Part shown: positions 32,031-41,343 of the stretch, one piece after another
Layout of the letters: each line of letters begins with the position of its first letter
Position numbering within the stretch: position 1 is the first letter of the stretch
Assembly: GCF_002007115.1 (NCBI RefSeq)
Contig: NZ_MVAD01000001.1
Span: forward strand, 2,232,001 to 2,296,000
Direction of reading: 5' to 3'
Length of the DNA stretch: 64,000 nt
From: Massilia sp. KIM
GTDB lineage: Bacteria; Pseudomonadota; Gammaproteobacteria; Burkholderiales; Burkholderiaceae_D
Position numbers and translations under genes: made by a program
Notes under the pieces: generated by a model
What the model saw: only the letters and a program-made list of their open reading frames with translations
What the model was told of the DNA's origin: nothing
Database searches by the model: none

Positions 32031-32771
32031 TCAGGCGCGCTGCCGGCGCAGCGCGCCGAAGGCGGCCGGCTCCCATTCGCGCAGCGCCAGCAGCAGGGCC
32101 GTGCCGCGGCGCTGGGACAGGGGCGCGGCCAGGCTTTCCTCGTGCAATTGGGCGAAGCACACGCGCAACTGGCGCAGCTCGTTGCGCAGCTTGGCCTGGG
32201 CGCTCTCGGTCAGCATGCCGTGGGTGAAGTCGAGCGACTCCCCCGCCCCCTTGAAGCCGCCGCCCAGGAAATCCGGCATGCCCTGCTCGTGGAAGTAGCG
32301 GCGGATCGGGCCGTCCGGCAGCCAGTCGAAATCGCGCGCCACGTTCAGGCGGATGCGGTTGCCCGGCAAGAGGGTGATCAATTGCAGACGGTCCAGGCGC
32401 AGCAGGTGCTGGACGCACTCGGCCTCGCTCAGGGTGTAGGCCGCCAGCATCTCTTCCATGCTCCAGTGGTTCAGGGCGCAAACCGAGACCAGCAGCAGCT
32501 TGGCATTCGAGACCAGCTCGGCTTCCTGCTCGGCGCTCAGGGTGCGCAGCCGGCGCTGGCCGTCCTGGGCTTCCTGGGCCAGCTCGGCCAGGGTGAAGCC
32601 GAGCAGGTTGCACAGCTCGACCACCCGCTCCAGGGTGAACTGCTCGGTCGCGAACAGGCGCTTGACGCTGGGCTCGGACAGGCCGAGGGCGGCGGCGACG
32701 TCGCGATAGGTCATGCCCTGCTGCTTGAGCTGGCGCTTCAGAGTCTGGATGAGCAGGCTGATTTCGGACAT
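32031..32771 (-). CDS. XRE-type transcriptional regulator
   Basis: A 246-residue protein with an N-terminal Cro/C1 helix-turn-helix (about 5-60; MTYRDVAAALGLSEPSVKRLF) and a long C-terminal region (about 70-246) that looks like a helical sensor or oligomerisation domain without a named family. ATG 32771 is used because related proteins typically begin MSEISLLIQ; an in-frame ATG at 32804 exists, and neither has a strong RBS. The target is unknown. Confidence 0.82.
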   Translation of the reverse strand: MSEISLLIQTLKRQLKQQGMTYRDVAAALGLSEPSVKRLFATEQFTLERVVELCNLLGFTLAELAQEAQDGQRRLRTLSAEQEAELVSNAKLLLVSVCALNHWSMEEMLAAYTLSEAECVQHLLRLDRLQLITLLPGNRIRLNVARDFDWLPDGPIRRYFHEQGMPDFLGGGFKGAGESLDFTHGMLTESAQAKLRNELRQLRVCFAQLHEESLAAPLSQRRGTALLLALREWEPAAFGALRRQRA

Positions 32772-32852
32772 GGCTGGGTGGCCGCGAGAGGGCGATGCCG
32801 ACATGGTAGCATGTCGGACTTGCAGATTGGCAACTCAGCCGTTGCGGCCAGC

Positions 32853-34550
32853 CTACACGGTGAGCGCGGCCAGCGCGGCGCAGTTCTTGCCCGAGCGCTT
32901 GGCCGCATACATCGCGTGGTCGGCGCGCGCCAGCCAGGCGTCGAGGTCGGGCTGGTCGCCCGGCTCGTGGATCGCGACGCCGATGCTGGCGCCGACCACC
33001 ACCGAGGCGGTGCGCAGGGTGAAGCCTTCGCCGACGCGGGCGAGCAGCTTGCGGGCGGTCTCCTCGGCATCGCTCGAGTCGGCCAGCATCTCCAGCACCA
33101 CCACGAACTCGTCGCCGGCCAGCCGCGCCACCATATCGGTCTTGCGCACCGTGTGGGCCAGGCGCGCGCCGAACTGGCGCAGCAGCTCGTCGCCCTCTTC
33201 GTGGCCGTAGGTGTCGTTGACCTCCTTGAAGCCGTCCATGTCGATGAACAGCAGGGCCGCCGGACGGCTGACGCGCTGGGCCCGGCTCATCGCTTCGGGC
33301 AGGGCTTCGAGCAGCGCGCGGCGGTTGGGCAGGCCGGTGAGCACGTCGCGCAGCAGCAGGGCCTGCAGTTCGGCGGTGCGCTCGGCCACCGCGGTTTCCA
33401 GGCGCTCGTTCATGGCCAGCAGCGCGTGGCGGCTCTCGGACTCGCTGCGCACCAGGTTGCGCAGCGTGCGCGACAGCATCGAGGCTTCATGGAAGCCTTT
33501 CACGATCGGGATCGGCGGCGGCTCGAGGCCGGCAGCAGTGGCTTCGGTGGCCTTCTCGATCGCGCGGCCGAGCTGGGCCATCGGGCGGCTCAGCTGGCGC
33601 GCCAGCACCGCCACGGCGCCGGCCAGCAGCACCGCCAGCAAGGCGCTCCACAACAGCATGCGGTGCTGCAGGTCGCGCGCCCCGGCCAGGGCCTTGTGCT
33701 CGGTCTGGCGCACCAGCACCGCCCAGCGCAAGGTCGCCGGATTGCTCGATTCGCCGGTCAGGGCGTAGCCGGTCAGGTAGTTGCGGCCATCCGGCCAGGT
33801 CTCGCGCAGCGCGCCGGTGTCGCCCAGGCGGGCCAGGCGCAGGCTGGCGGTATCGATCTTCTTTTCCACCAGCTCCAGCGGACCGAGCAGCACGGCGCCG
33901 TCGCCGCGCACCACCAGGATCTCGGCGCCGTACTCGCGCAGCGCCGGGGTCAGCAACTGGCGCGCATGCTGGCGCGCCCATTGCCAGCTCAGGTGCACGC
34001 CCAGCACGCCCTGCAGCCTGCCCTGGGCGTCGTGGATCGGGCTGGACAGGTCGACGAAGCGCCACGGATCGGCGCCGCGCGGCAGCAGCTTGTCGAGCAG
34101 GGCCGCAGGATGATAGTCGGTGGCGCGCAGGCCATAGCGGCCGGCCTGGAACCATGGGCGGGCGCCCACGTCCGCGCCTTCCAGCAGGCCCTTGGTCGAG
34201 GCACGCACTTTGCCGTCGAGGCCGGCGACGCCGATCCAGGCATAGTCTGGGAAATTACTCTGTAGTCGATCCAGCACAACGCGGGTGGAGCGCGGGTCAT
34301 TGGACTGGGTCACCTGGGGCAAGGCCGCCAGCAGGCGGGCGTCGCCAGCCGCTTGTTCGATGATGCGGTTGAGCGAATCGCGCATCTGCCAGGACAGCTG
34401 TTGCAGGCGCAGCTTCGCTTCCTCTTCCGCGTGGCGCACGGCGAAGTGATTGACGAGCACCAGCTGCAACGCGACCGTCAGGGCGACGGTGGCGCAGACG
34501 GCGAGCGTCATCAGGCTCGACAGCCGGAATTTGCAGAGTAAGCCCTTCAT
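32853..34550 (-). CDS. Diguanylate cyclase with periplasmic Cache sensor
   Basis: A 565-residue membrane protein: one helix near 13-35, a periplasmic Cache-type sensor (about 40-275), a second helix (about 290-312), a HAMP-like/coiled linker and a C-terminal GGDEF domain (about 395-560). The active-site motif is AGDEF near residue 480, with an RxxD (RKTD) inhibition site five residues before it, so it should make cyclic di-GMP and be product-inhibited. It may sense a small organic ligand in the periplasm. It is one of four c-di-GMP-related proteins in the window. Confidence 0.92.
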   Translation of the reverse strand: MKGLLCKFRLSSLMTLAVCATVALTVALQLVLVNHFAVRHAEEEAKLRLQQLSWQMRDSLNRIIEQAAGDARLLAALPQVTQSNDPRSTRVVLDRLQSNFPDYAWIGVAGLDGKVRASTKGLLEGADVGARPWFQAGRYGLRATDYHPAALLDKLLPRGADPWRFVDLSSPIHDAQGRLQGVLGVHLSWQWARQHARQLLTPALREYGAEILVVRGDGAVLLGPLELVEKKIDTASLRLARLGDTGALRETWPDGRNYLTGYALTGESSNPATLRWAVLVRQTEHKALAGARDLQHRMLLWSALLAVLLAGAVAVLARQLSRPMAQLGRAIEKATEATAAGLEPPPIPIVKGFHEASMLSRTLRNLVRSESESRHALLAMNERLETAVAERTAELQALLLRDVLTGLPNRRALLEALPEAMSRAQRVSRPAALLFIDMDGFKEVNDTYGHEEGDELLRQFGARLAHTVRKTDMVARLAGDEFVVVLEMLADSSDAEETARKLLARVGEGFTLRTASVVVGASIGVAIHEPGDQPDLDAWLARADHAMYAAKRSGKNCAALAALTV

Positions 34551-34827
34551 GCGGGATCGTAAAGACGGTAAAGGGCCCGATCATACCTGCAAAGCTTCAG
34601 CCTAGATGGTGAACAGCGGAATCTTTTATTTCCGGCCAACTATTTTTGGCGAGAATGCAACACTCTCGCGCATTCTCACACAGGGCTATCCGTCTTGCAT
34701 GCCAGTTCCGTACTTTCCCGTCAATACAGAGACCTTCGCCAGATGGTGAATCCGACAAAACCCAACTATTATCCCAAGCTAAATAATCTTCCTTCCCAGT
34801 GCATACTATTCTTCTTGGACCAATAAT
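34551..34827. other. Promoter region between the cyclase and the LysR gene
   Basis: AT-rich for this genome, with an 8-bp inverted repeat GAGAATGC...GCATTCTC (34651-34677, 11-base spacer) that could be an operator. Nothing else is recognised. Confidence 0.4.
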
Positions 34828-35754
34828 ATGACGGCGCACATGGACCGTTTCCAGGAGATGCAGGTGTTCACGCGCATCGTCGAGCGCCGCAGCTTCACCC
34901 TGGCCGCGGAAGACCTGCAACTGCCGCGCGCCACCGTCACCAACGCCATCAAGCGGCTCGAACAGCGCCTCGGCGCACGCCTGCTGGAACGCACCACGCG
35001 GGTGGTCGCGCCCACGCTCGACGGCCAGGCCTATTACGAGCGCTGCGTGCGCCTGCTGGGCGACCTGGCCGAGATGGAAAGCGTATTCTCGCGCGCCGCG
35101 CCGGCCGGCCTGCTGCGCGTGAACGTGCAGGCCACCCTGGCGCGCTACGTGCTCGCGCCCGCCCTGCCCGACTTCCTGGCGCGCTACCCGGCGGTGGAAC
35201 TGCAGATCAGCGAAGGCGACCGCCTGGTCGATCTGGTGCGCGAAGGGATCGATTGCGTGCTGCGCGTGGGGAACCTGCAGGATTCCTCGATGATCGCGCT
35301 CCAGCTCGCCCAGCTGGAGCAGGTGACCTGCGCCAGTCCGGCCTACCTGGCGCGCCGCGGCCGTCCCGGCAGCCTGGACGAGCTGGACCGGCACGAGGCG
35401 GTCAACTTCGTCTCCTCCGCCACCGGCCGTCCCTACCCGCTCGAGTTCCTGCGCGAGGGCGAGCTGCGCCAACTGATCCTGCCCGGCGCGGTGACGGTGA
35501 CCGGCGCCGACATGTACACCGCCTGCGCCCTGGCCGGGCTGGGCATCGTGCAGGTGCCGCGCTACCGCATCGAGACCGAACTGCGCACGGGAGCGCTCGA
35601 GGTGCTGCTGCCCGAACTGCCGCCGCCTTCCCTGCCGGTGTCGGTGCTCTACCCGCAGAACCGCCAGCTGTCCCCGCGCGTGCGGGTCTTCGTCGACTGG
35701 CTCAGGCAAGTCTTCGCCCGGCCGGCGTTGGGTGACATCGACGCGCGGAACTGA
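34828..35754 (+). CDS. LysR family transcriptional regulator
   Basis: A 308-residue regulator with the N-terminal LysR winged helix (about 5-65; SFTLAAEDLQLPRATVTNAIKRLEQRLGARLLER) and a C-terminal LysR substrate-binding domain (about 90-295). It belongs to the common DsdC/AaeR-like branch that often acts on a neighbouring divergent gene, but the nearest divergent gene is the diguanylate cyclase. ATG 34828 has a weak GGA upstream; MDRFQEMQVF at 34840 is the alternative start. Confidence 0.9.
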   Translation: MTAHMDRFQEMQVFTRIVERRSFTLAAEDLQLPRATVTNAIKRLEQRLGARLLERTTRVVAPTLDGQAYYERCVRLLGDLAEMESVFSRAAPAGLLRVNVQATLARYVLAPALPDFLARYPAVELQISEGDRLVDLVREGIDCVLRVGNLQDSSMIALQLAQLEQVTCASPAYLARRGRPGSLDELDRHEAVNFVSSATGRPYPLEFLREGELRQLILPGAVTVTGADMYTACALAGLGIVQVPRYRIETELRTGALEVLLPELPPPSLPVSVLYPQNRQLSPRVRVFVDWLRQVFARPALGDIDARN

Positions 35755-35759
35755 TTCCC

Positions 35760-37352
35760 TCAGGCGGCCAGCAGGCGCGTGTTCGCGGCGAGCGCTGCGG
35801 GACGGACGGCGAGCTGGAAGCGCGCCACCACCTTCTCCAGCGCGGCCGCCTCGCTCTCGAGCGCGCCCGCGGTGGCCGCCAGTTCCTCGACCAGGGCCGC
35901 GTTGCGCTGGGTGATCTGGTCGAGTTCGCTCACGGCGCCATAGGTCTGCTCGATGCCGACCGCCTGCTCCTTGCTGGCGGCGGCGATGTCGGTGATCAGG
36001 CGCGATACCTGGGCGATGCCGTGCACGATCTCGTTCATCGTCGCGCCGGCTTCACGCGCCAACGTGCTGCCGCTGCGGATTTCCTGCACCGATTCGTCGA
36101 TCAGCGCCTTGATCTCCTGGGCTGCCGTCGAGGACCGCTGGGCCAGGGTGCGCACTTCGCCTGCCACCACCGCGAAACCCCGGCCCTGTTCGCCGGCACG
36201 CGCTGCTTCCACCGCCGCATTCAGCGCCAGGATATTGGTCTGGAAGGCGATGCCGTCGATGACGGAAGTGATCTCGACGATGCGCGAGGACGAATTGGCG
36301 ATGTGATCCATCTTGGCGACCACCTGGCGCACGGTCTTGCCGCCCTCTTCCGCGATCAAGGCGGCGTTCGATGCCATGGTGCTGGCGGCCTGGGCATTGT
36401 CGGCATTCTGCTTGACGGTCGCCGACAGTTCTTCCATCGAGGATGCGGTCTCTTCCAGCGCGCTGGCCTGCTCCTCGGTGCGTCCGGACAGGTCCAGGTT
36501 GCCCTGGGCGATCTCCTGCGAATACACCGCCAGGGTGCGGGCGCCTTCGCGCACCTGTCCCACCACGCCGTTGAGGGCGCCCGACATCCCGTTCAGGGCG
36601 CGCAGCAGCGAGCCGGTTTCGCTCCGATCGCGTCCGTGCACATCCACCTCGGTGCGCAGGTCGCCTGCTTCCACCGTCCGCGCCAGTTGCACCGCCGCCG
36701 ACACCGAACTGCCGATCGAGCGCGAGATCTGCAAGGCGATCAGGGTCCCGCCGGTCAGGGCAAGCAGGGCGATCCCGCCCATCAGCATCCACGCCTTGCG
36801 GTAGGCGGCGTGCGCGGCGGCGGCGTCCTCGGCGCCCTTGCGCCTCTGCAGATCCATGAAGTCATGGAGGAGATCCTGCCACTGCGTCGTGGCCGGCCCG
36901 ACGGTGCCGAGCAGGTAAGCCACCGCCTGCGGGTCGCCCGCCGCGCTGAGCGCGAGAAAGCGGTCGTTCAGCGGGCGCACCAGCGTGCGCGACTCCTCGA
37001 TGCGGCGCACGAAATCCTGTCCGGCGGCGTCCAGCGGCATGGCGGCCAATGCGCTTGCCGCCTCGTCGTAGCTGGCGCGTGCCTTGTCGATCTTGAGGCG
37101 TTCACGCTCGGCCGCTTCGCGATCCTGCAGCAGCGCCATCGAACGGACCACCCGCGATACGGTGTGCACCGCATCCGACATATCCGCCAGCAGTTCGATC
37201 TTTACCAGGTTCAGTTCGGCGAGGCGGTCGAGCGCCTTGTTGGCGCGGTTCAGTTCATACAATCCGACGCCGGCGACGAGCGCGAGCGAGGCGAAGACGA
37301 TGCCGAAGCCTAGCCGTAGCCGGGCGATGATGGATAAGTGCGAGATGGTCAT
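35760..37352 (-). CDS. Methyl-accepting chemotaxis protein
   Basis: A 530-residue MCP with an N-terminal helix (about 10-32), a four-helix-bundle periplasmic sensor (about 35-185), a second helix (about 190-210), HAMP, and the signalling domain with the conserved hairpin tip ([20 protein letters not shown] region near residue 370). No C-terminal NWETF tether is present. It should signal to CheA/CheW. The start at 37352 fits the first transmembrane helix; the frame is open further upstream but does not look coding there. It converges with LysR, five bases apart. Confidence 0.93.
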   Translation of the reverse strand: MTISHLSIIARLRLGFGIVFASLALVAGVGLYELNRANKALDRLAELNLVKIELLADMSDAVHTVSRVVRSMALLQDREAAERERLKIDKARASYDEAASALAAMPLDAAGQDFVRRIEESRTLVRPLNDRFLALSAAGDPQAVAYLLGTVGPATTQWQDLLHDFMDLQRRKGAEDAAAAHAAYRKAWMLMGGIALLALTGGTLIALQISRSIGSSVSAAVQLARTVEAGDLRTEVDVHGRDRSETGSLLRALNGMSGALNGVVGQVREGARTLAVYSQEIAQGNLDLSGRTEEQASALEETASSMEELSATVKQNADNAQAASTMASNAALIAEEGGKTVRQVVAKMDHIANSSSRIVEITSVIDGIAFQTNILALNAAVEAARAGEQGRGFAVVAGEVRTLAQRSSTAAQEIKALIDESVQEIRSGSTLAREAGATMNEIVHGIAQVSRLITDIAAASKEQAVGIEQTYGAVSELDQITQRNAALVEELAATAGALESEAAALEKVVARFQLAVRPAALAANTRLLAA

Positions 37353-37404
37353 GGGAAGTCCGTTGTGTGAGCAGGTGGGGAATATTCGGGTAAGGGTGAA
37401 ACAA

Positions 37405-38625
37405 TCAGGAAAGGAAGCGGGCAGGATCGACCTTCCACTTCTCGGGCAATTCGTAGGAAACGATCTTGTCGCCGCCGCCGTAGCCGAGCGGACGGGCCAG
37501 GTCGACGGTGAGCGGAGCGATGTAGGACTGGCTACGGGTATTGAAGAAGACCTTGACCTTGGGTGTGAGCAGGCTCGTCTCGTGCGGCTCGACCACGACA
37601 CCCAGCCGGCCGGATTCGAGCAGCACCAGGGTGCCGACCGGGTAGATGCCGACGCAGCGCATGAACTCCTGGGCCAGTACCGGATTGAAGTGGAACTTGC
37701 TCCACTCGTAGATCTTGCGCAGCGCCTGGGCCGCCGGCATGCCCTTGTGGTAGCAGCGGTCGGAGGTGATCGCATCGTAGACGTCGACGATGGCGGACAT
37801 CTGGACGAGCTCGCTGATCTGGCCCTCCTTCTGCTGTTCCGGATAGCCGGTGCCGTCCATGCGCTCATGATGGTGCAGGGTGATGTCGAGCGGGATCGCG
37901 CCGATCTCGGGCGACTGCTTCAGGATGTCATAGCCGTCGCGCGGATGCCGACGGATGATGGCGAATTCCTCGTCCGTCAGGCGGCCCTGCTTGTTCAGGA
38001 TCGCGTCCGGCACCAGCGCCTTGCCGGTGTCGTGCAGCAGGCCGCCGATGCCGGCCTCGCGCGTCGTCGCATCGTCCAGCTTGCGCGACCTGCAGAAAGC
38101 GACCAGCAGCGCGCACACGCTGACCGAATGCAGGAAGGTGTAGTCGTCCTTGGTCTTGATGCGCAAGAGGCCGATCAGGGCGCCGCTGTTGCGCAGGATG
38201 GATTCGGTCACGTTCTCGACCACCGGCGTCACGCGATCGAGTTCGACCGCCCTGCCCAGCCGCGCATCCTGCATGACATTCCGCACCAGCTCGATCGCCT
38301 GCTTGCGGACATGGGTGGCCCGGCCGCGCTCTTCTTCCAGGCTGGCGCGCTGGGGCAGGACGCGAGCGGCGGCTGCGGCGACGCACTGGACCTCGGCCTC
38401 GGTCTGGGCGCTGGCCTGCGCGAGCGACGGGGCATCCTCGACATCCAGGCCGAGCCGACAGTTGATCACCACGCCGCGTATGCCGGCGTCGCGGATCTTG
38501 CGGATTTCCGCCTCGTCGCGCAACACGAAGCGACTACGGATGAAAGGATGCTCCATCCACCCGCAATCGAGGTCGTGGATGGCCATCCCCACCTTGAGTT
38601 CGCTCGCATCGATTCGCTTCAGCAT
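37405..38625 (-). CDS. HD-GYP domain cyclic di-GMP phosphodiesterase
   Basis: A 406-residue protein with an N-terminal DUF3391 domain (about 1-120; [19 protein letters not shown]) and an HD-GYP domain (about 165-340): HDTGK near 200, the [12 protein letters not shown] motif and [11 protein letters not shown]. All metal-binding and GYP residues are present, so it should degrade cyclic di-GMP. CAGGAGA lies before ATG 38625. The MCP gene follows after about 50 bases and may be in the same transcript, linking c-di-GMP turnover to motility. Confidence 0.93.
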   Translation of the reverse strand: MLKRIDASELKVGMAIHDLDCGWMEHPFIRSRFVLRDEAEIRKIRDAGIRGVVINCRLGLDVEDAPSLAQASAQTEAEVQCVAAAAARVLPQRASLEEERGRATHVRKQAIELVRNVMQDARLGRAVELDRVTPVVENVTESILRNSGALIGLLRIKTKDDYTFLHSVSVCALLVAFCRSRKLDDATTREAGIGGLLHDTGKALVPDAILNKQGRLTDEEFAIIRRHPRDGYDILKQSPEIGAIPLDITLHHHERMDGTGYPEQQKEGQISELVQMSAIVDVYDAITSDRCYHKGMPAAQALRKIYEWSKFHFNPVLAQEFMRCVGIYPVGTLVLLESGRLGVVVEPHETSLLTPKVKVFFNTRSQSYIAPLTVDLARPLGYGGGDKIVSYELPEKWKVDPARFLS

Positions 38626-38965
38626 CCCTGTCTCCTGATCGTTTTTCGTGGTGCGCTGGTCGACACAGCCCAGCGCGTACATACAATTTGATAACGCTCA
38701 TTGTAGGATGGAAACTATCGAAAAATCACATCAGTTGCTCAAATACATCAATTTTTTGCGTCGAAAAGGCGGGACATTGGCGTTTCGCTTACACAAAACT
38801 GACGAAATTGACGCCAAGCGCCCAGACCCACGCGTCGCCGAAGTTTTCGTTGACGCTTCGCCTAGGGCTGATTAGGATCGATCTGCTGAGGAAGCCCGTC
38901 CCGCACCAGGCCGAGCGCTTCCCTCCGAGTTTCACTCTGTCTATAACAAACTCCCAGGAGACCCA
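38626..38965. other. Intergenic region upstream of HD-GYP and carboxylesterase genes
   Basis: About 340 bases between divergent genes. The centre is relatively AT-rich and presumably holds both promoters, but I see no clear -35/-10 pair, palindrome or small gene. Confidence 0.4.
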
Positions 38966-40411
38966 ATGCTGTTCAACCCGCGCCTTTCCCTTGCCGTGTT
39001 AGCGGTATCATCCGCCTTCATGTCCCCCTCATCCGCGGCGGCTTCCAAGTCCGCGCTGGTCAGTATCGACAGCGGACCGGTGCAAGGCAGCGTCGAGAGC
39101 GGCGTGGCAAGCTGGAAGGGCATCCCATTTGCCGCCCCGCCGGTAGGCGCGCTGCGCTGGCGCGCGCCGCAGCCGGCCGCCGCCTGGACCGAAGTGCGCC
39201 AGGCCACCAGCTACGGCGCCGACTGCATGCAGCTGCCCTTCCCCAGCGACGCCGCCCCGCTCGGCACCGCCCCCTCGGAAGACTGCCTCTACCTGAACGT
39301 CTGGAAGCCGGCCAAGGCCAAGTCGGCCAAGCTGCCGGTGGTGGTGTGGATCTATGGCGGCGGCTTCGTCAATGGCGGCTCCTCGCCGCCGACCTATTCC
39401 GGCGCGCCGCTGGCCAAGCAGGGCGTGATGGTGGTGAGCTTCAACTACCGCCTGGGCCGCTTCGGCTTCTTCGCCCACCCGCAGCTCACCCGGGAAAGCG
39501 GCGACGGCGCCCTGGTCGGCAACTATGGCTTCATGGACCAGCTCGCGGCCCTGCAATGGGTCAAGCGCAACGTCAAGGCCTTCGGGGGCGATCCGGCCAA
39601 CGTCACCATCATCGGGGAATCGGCGGGCGGCATGTCGGTCAACACCCTGCTCACCTCGCCGATGGCCGAGGGCCTGTTCGCCAAGGCCGTGGTGCTGTCC
39701 GGCGGCGAAGGCAAGAGCCAGGACCCGGGCCTGGCGGCGGTCGAACAGATCGGCGTGAACTTCGCGGCCAGCAAGGGCATCGCGGCGGACGACCCGCAGG
39801 CCCTGGACAAGCTGCGCGCCCTGTCCGGCGAACAGGTCGTCGACGGCATGAATTTGGCCAACCGCGCGATGCCGCCGGCGCCGACCTACCTCGGCCCCTT
39901 CGCCGACGGCAAGCTGGCGGTGGAGTCGGGCGCGGCCTTCGCGGGCGGGCGTTTCCACAAGGTGCCGGTGATGATCGGCGCCACCAGCGCCGACATCGGC
40001 GGCAAGACCGGCTGGATGGTCGCGGGCGCGCGCAGCCTGGCCGCGACCCTGTCCAGGCACGGCGTACCGGTGTACGCCTACCGCTTCTCCTACGTCGCCG
40101 ATTCGATCGGCCAGCCGGGCGCGCGCCACGCCACCGACATCCCCTATTTCTTCGACACGGTGGACATCAAGTACGGCGAGCAGAGCACGAAGAAGGACAT
40201 CGGCATGGGCAAGTCGATGAGCGCCTACCTGGTCAATTTCGCCAAGAAGAGCGACCCGAACGGCGGCAAGCTGCCGCGTTGGAAGCGTTATGCGCCGGAG
40301 AGCGACCTGATCATGGACTTCGCCGAGAACGGCAAGGCCGAGCCGAAGAAGGATCCGCTGGGACCGGAGATCGACGCAGCCAAGGTGGCGGCGGCCAGCG
40401 CCAAGCCTTGA
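38966..40411 (+). CDS. Type B carboxylesterase, exported
   Basis: A 481-residue alpha/beta-hydrolase of the carboxylesterase/lipase type B family with a signal peptide (to about residue 27). It has the oxyanion-hole YGGGF, the nucleophile elbow GESAGG (Ser about 218), the EDCLYLNVWKP motif and a catalytic His in GARHATDIPYFF (about 387). It should hydrolyse esters in the periplasm or outside. At 481 residues it is slightly shorter than many members. A strong bidirectional terminator follows. Confidence 0.92.
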   Translation: MLFNPRLSLAVLAVSSAFMSPSSAAASKSALVSIDSGPVQGSVESGVASWKGIPFAAPPVGALRWRAPQPAAAWTEVRQATSYGADCMQLPFPSDAAPLGTAPSEDCLYLNVWKPAKAKSAKLPVVVWIYGGGFVNGGSSPPTYSGAPLAKQGVMVVSFNYRLGRFGFFAHPQLTRESGDGALVGNYGFMDQLAALQWVKRNVKAFGGDPANVTIIGESAGGMSVNTLLTSPMAEGLFAKAVVLSGGEGKSQDPGLAAVEQIGVNFAASKGIAADDPQALDKLRALSGEQVVDGMNLANRAMPPAPTYLGPFADGKLAVESGAAFAGGRFHKVPVMIGATSADIGGKTGWMVAGARSLAATLSRHGVPVYAYRFSYVADSIGQPGARHATDIPYFFDTVDIKYGEQSTKKDIGMGKSMSAYLVNFAKKSDPNGGKLPRWKRYAPESDLIMDFAENGKAEPKKDPLGPEIDAAKVAAASAKP

Positions 40412-40425
40412 TCCGAGGGTGAACG

Positions 40426-40463
40426 AAAAACGACGCTGGGCGCAAGCGGCCAGCGTCGTTTTT
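40426..40463. terminator. Bidirectional rho-independent terminator
   Basis: A perfect 14-bp inverted repeat, AAAAACGACGCTGG/CCAGCGTCGTTTTT, around a 10-base loop. The A run on one side and T run on the other let it serve both the carboxylesterase and the convergent YitT gene. Confidence 0.93.
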
Positions 40464-40484
40464 ATTTGGAGGCGCGGGAGCGGA

Positions 40485-41141
40485 TCAGCTGCCGTAGTAG
40501 CGGCCGGCGCGGTGCCAGGCCATGACCATGCTGCTCATGGCCACCGCGCTGACGGCCGACCAGCCGACCCGGCCGGGTTCCACCAGGCCCAGGGCGCAGA
40601 GCATGATCACGCTGTCGATCATCACCTGGGTGCGGCCGGCGTTGATGGCGTACTTCTTCTGCAGCCACAGGGTGAGGATACCGGTGCCGCCCAGGCCCGC
40701 GCCGTGGCGCGCCAGCGCCAGGATGCCCATGCCGCAGAAGGTGCCGCCGGTCAGGGCCGCCACCAGCGGGTGGATGTGGCCGATCACCAGCCCGTTCGGG
40801 ATCAGCTTCAGGAGCGCCATGATCAGGGCGCTGCCGATCAGCGACTTGACCGTGAAGCGCGCGCCCATGAACAAATAGCCGAACAGGAAGAACGGGATAT
40901 TAATGAGCAGGAAGAGCTGGCCGACCTGCCAGCCCGAGAGATAGGACACCAGCAGCGCGATCCCGGCCACGCCACCCGTGATCAGGCCGGCGACTTGCAG
41001 CAACAGGATGCCGATGGCGGCGAACAGGACGCCGACGGCGATGCCGTAGACATCGTCCAGCAGGGAGTGGGGCTTGATCATTACTTCAGGCGCGGCGACA
41101 GCGGGCGCACGATTCCAGGAGAACCGGAGGTAGTCATTCAT
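40485..41141 (-). CDS. YitT family membrane protein
   Basis: A 218-residue integral membrane protein with about six helices. The segments LLQVAGLITGGVAGIALLVSY and FGYLFMGARFTVKS are typical of the YitT family; it lacks the C-terminal soluble DUF2179 domain found in many members. Function is unknown for the family. It is separated by 200 bases from the TRAP operon upstream on the same strand. Confidence 0.88.
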   Translation of the reverse strand: MNDYLRFSWNRAPAVAAPEVMIKPHSLLDDVYGIAVGVLFAAIGILLLQVAGLITGGVAGIALLVSYLSGWQVGQLFLLINIPFFLFGYLFMGARFTVKSLIGSALIMALLKLIPNGLVIGHIHPLVAALTGGTFCGMGILALARHGAGLGGTGILTLWLQKKYAINAGRTQVMIDSVIMLCALGLVEPGRVGWSAVSAVAMSSMVMAWHRAGRYYGS

Positions 41142-41343
41142 TCTTTTGCGCGTTCAATAAAACAAAAGCGATCCCCGGGCCTAGCTCGGCCTGATATGTT
41201 TTTTATGGGAAATCGGGTCTGTAATACTGTCTCCGGGCGCTATTATCGCTCATGTTGCGGTGCAATGTAATACCCAGCAACAGAATCGCCACATCCGGAT
41301 ACCGGCCCGGCGCACCCAGAGGGCGCCGGGCCGGCTGCTGCGC

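Noticed and set aside
38966-39100. A Tat-type signal for the carboxylesterase
   Set aside because: The N-terminus lacks a twin-arginine motif; an ordinary Sec signal explains it.
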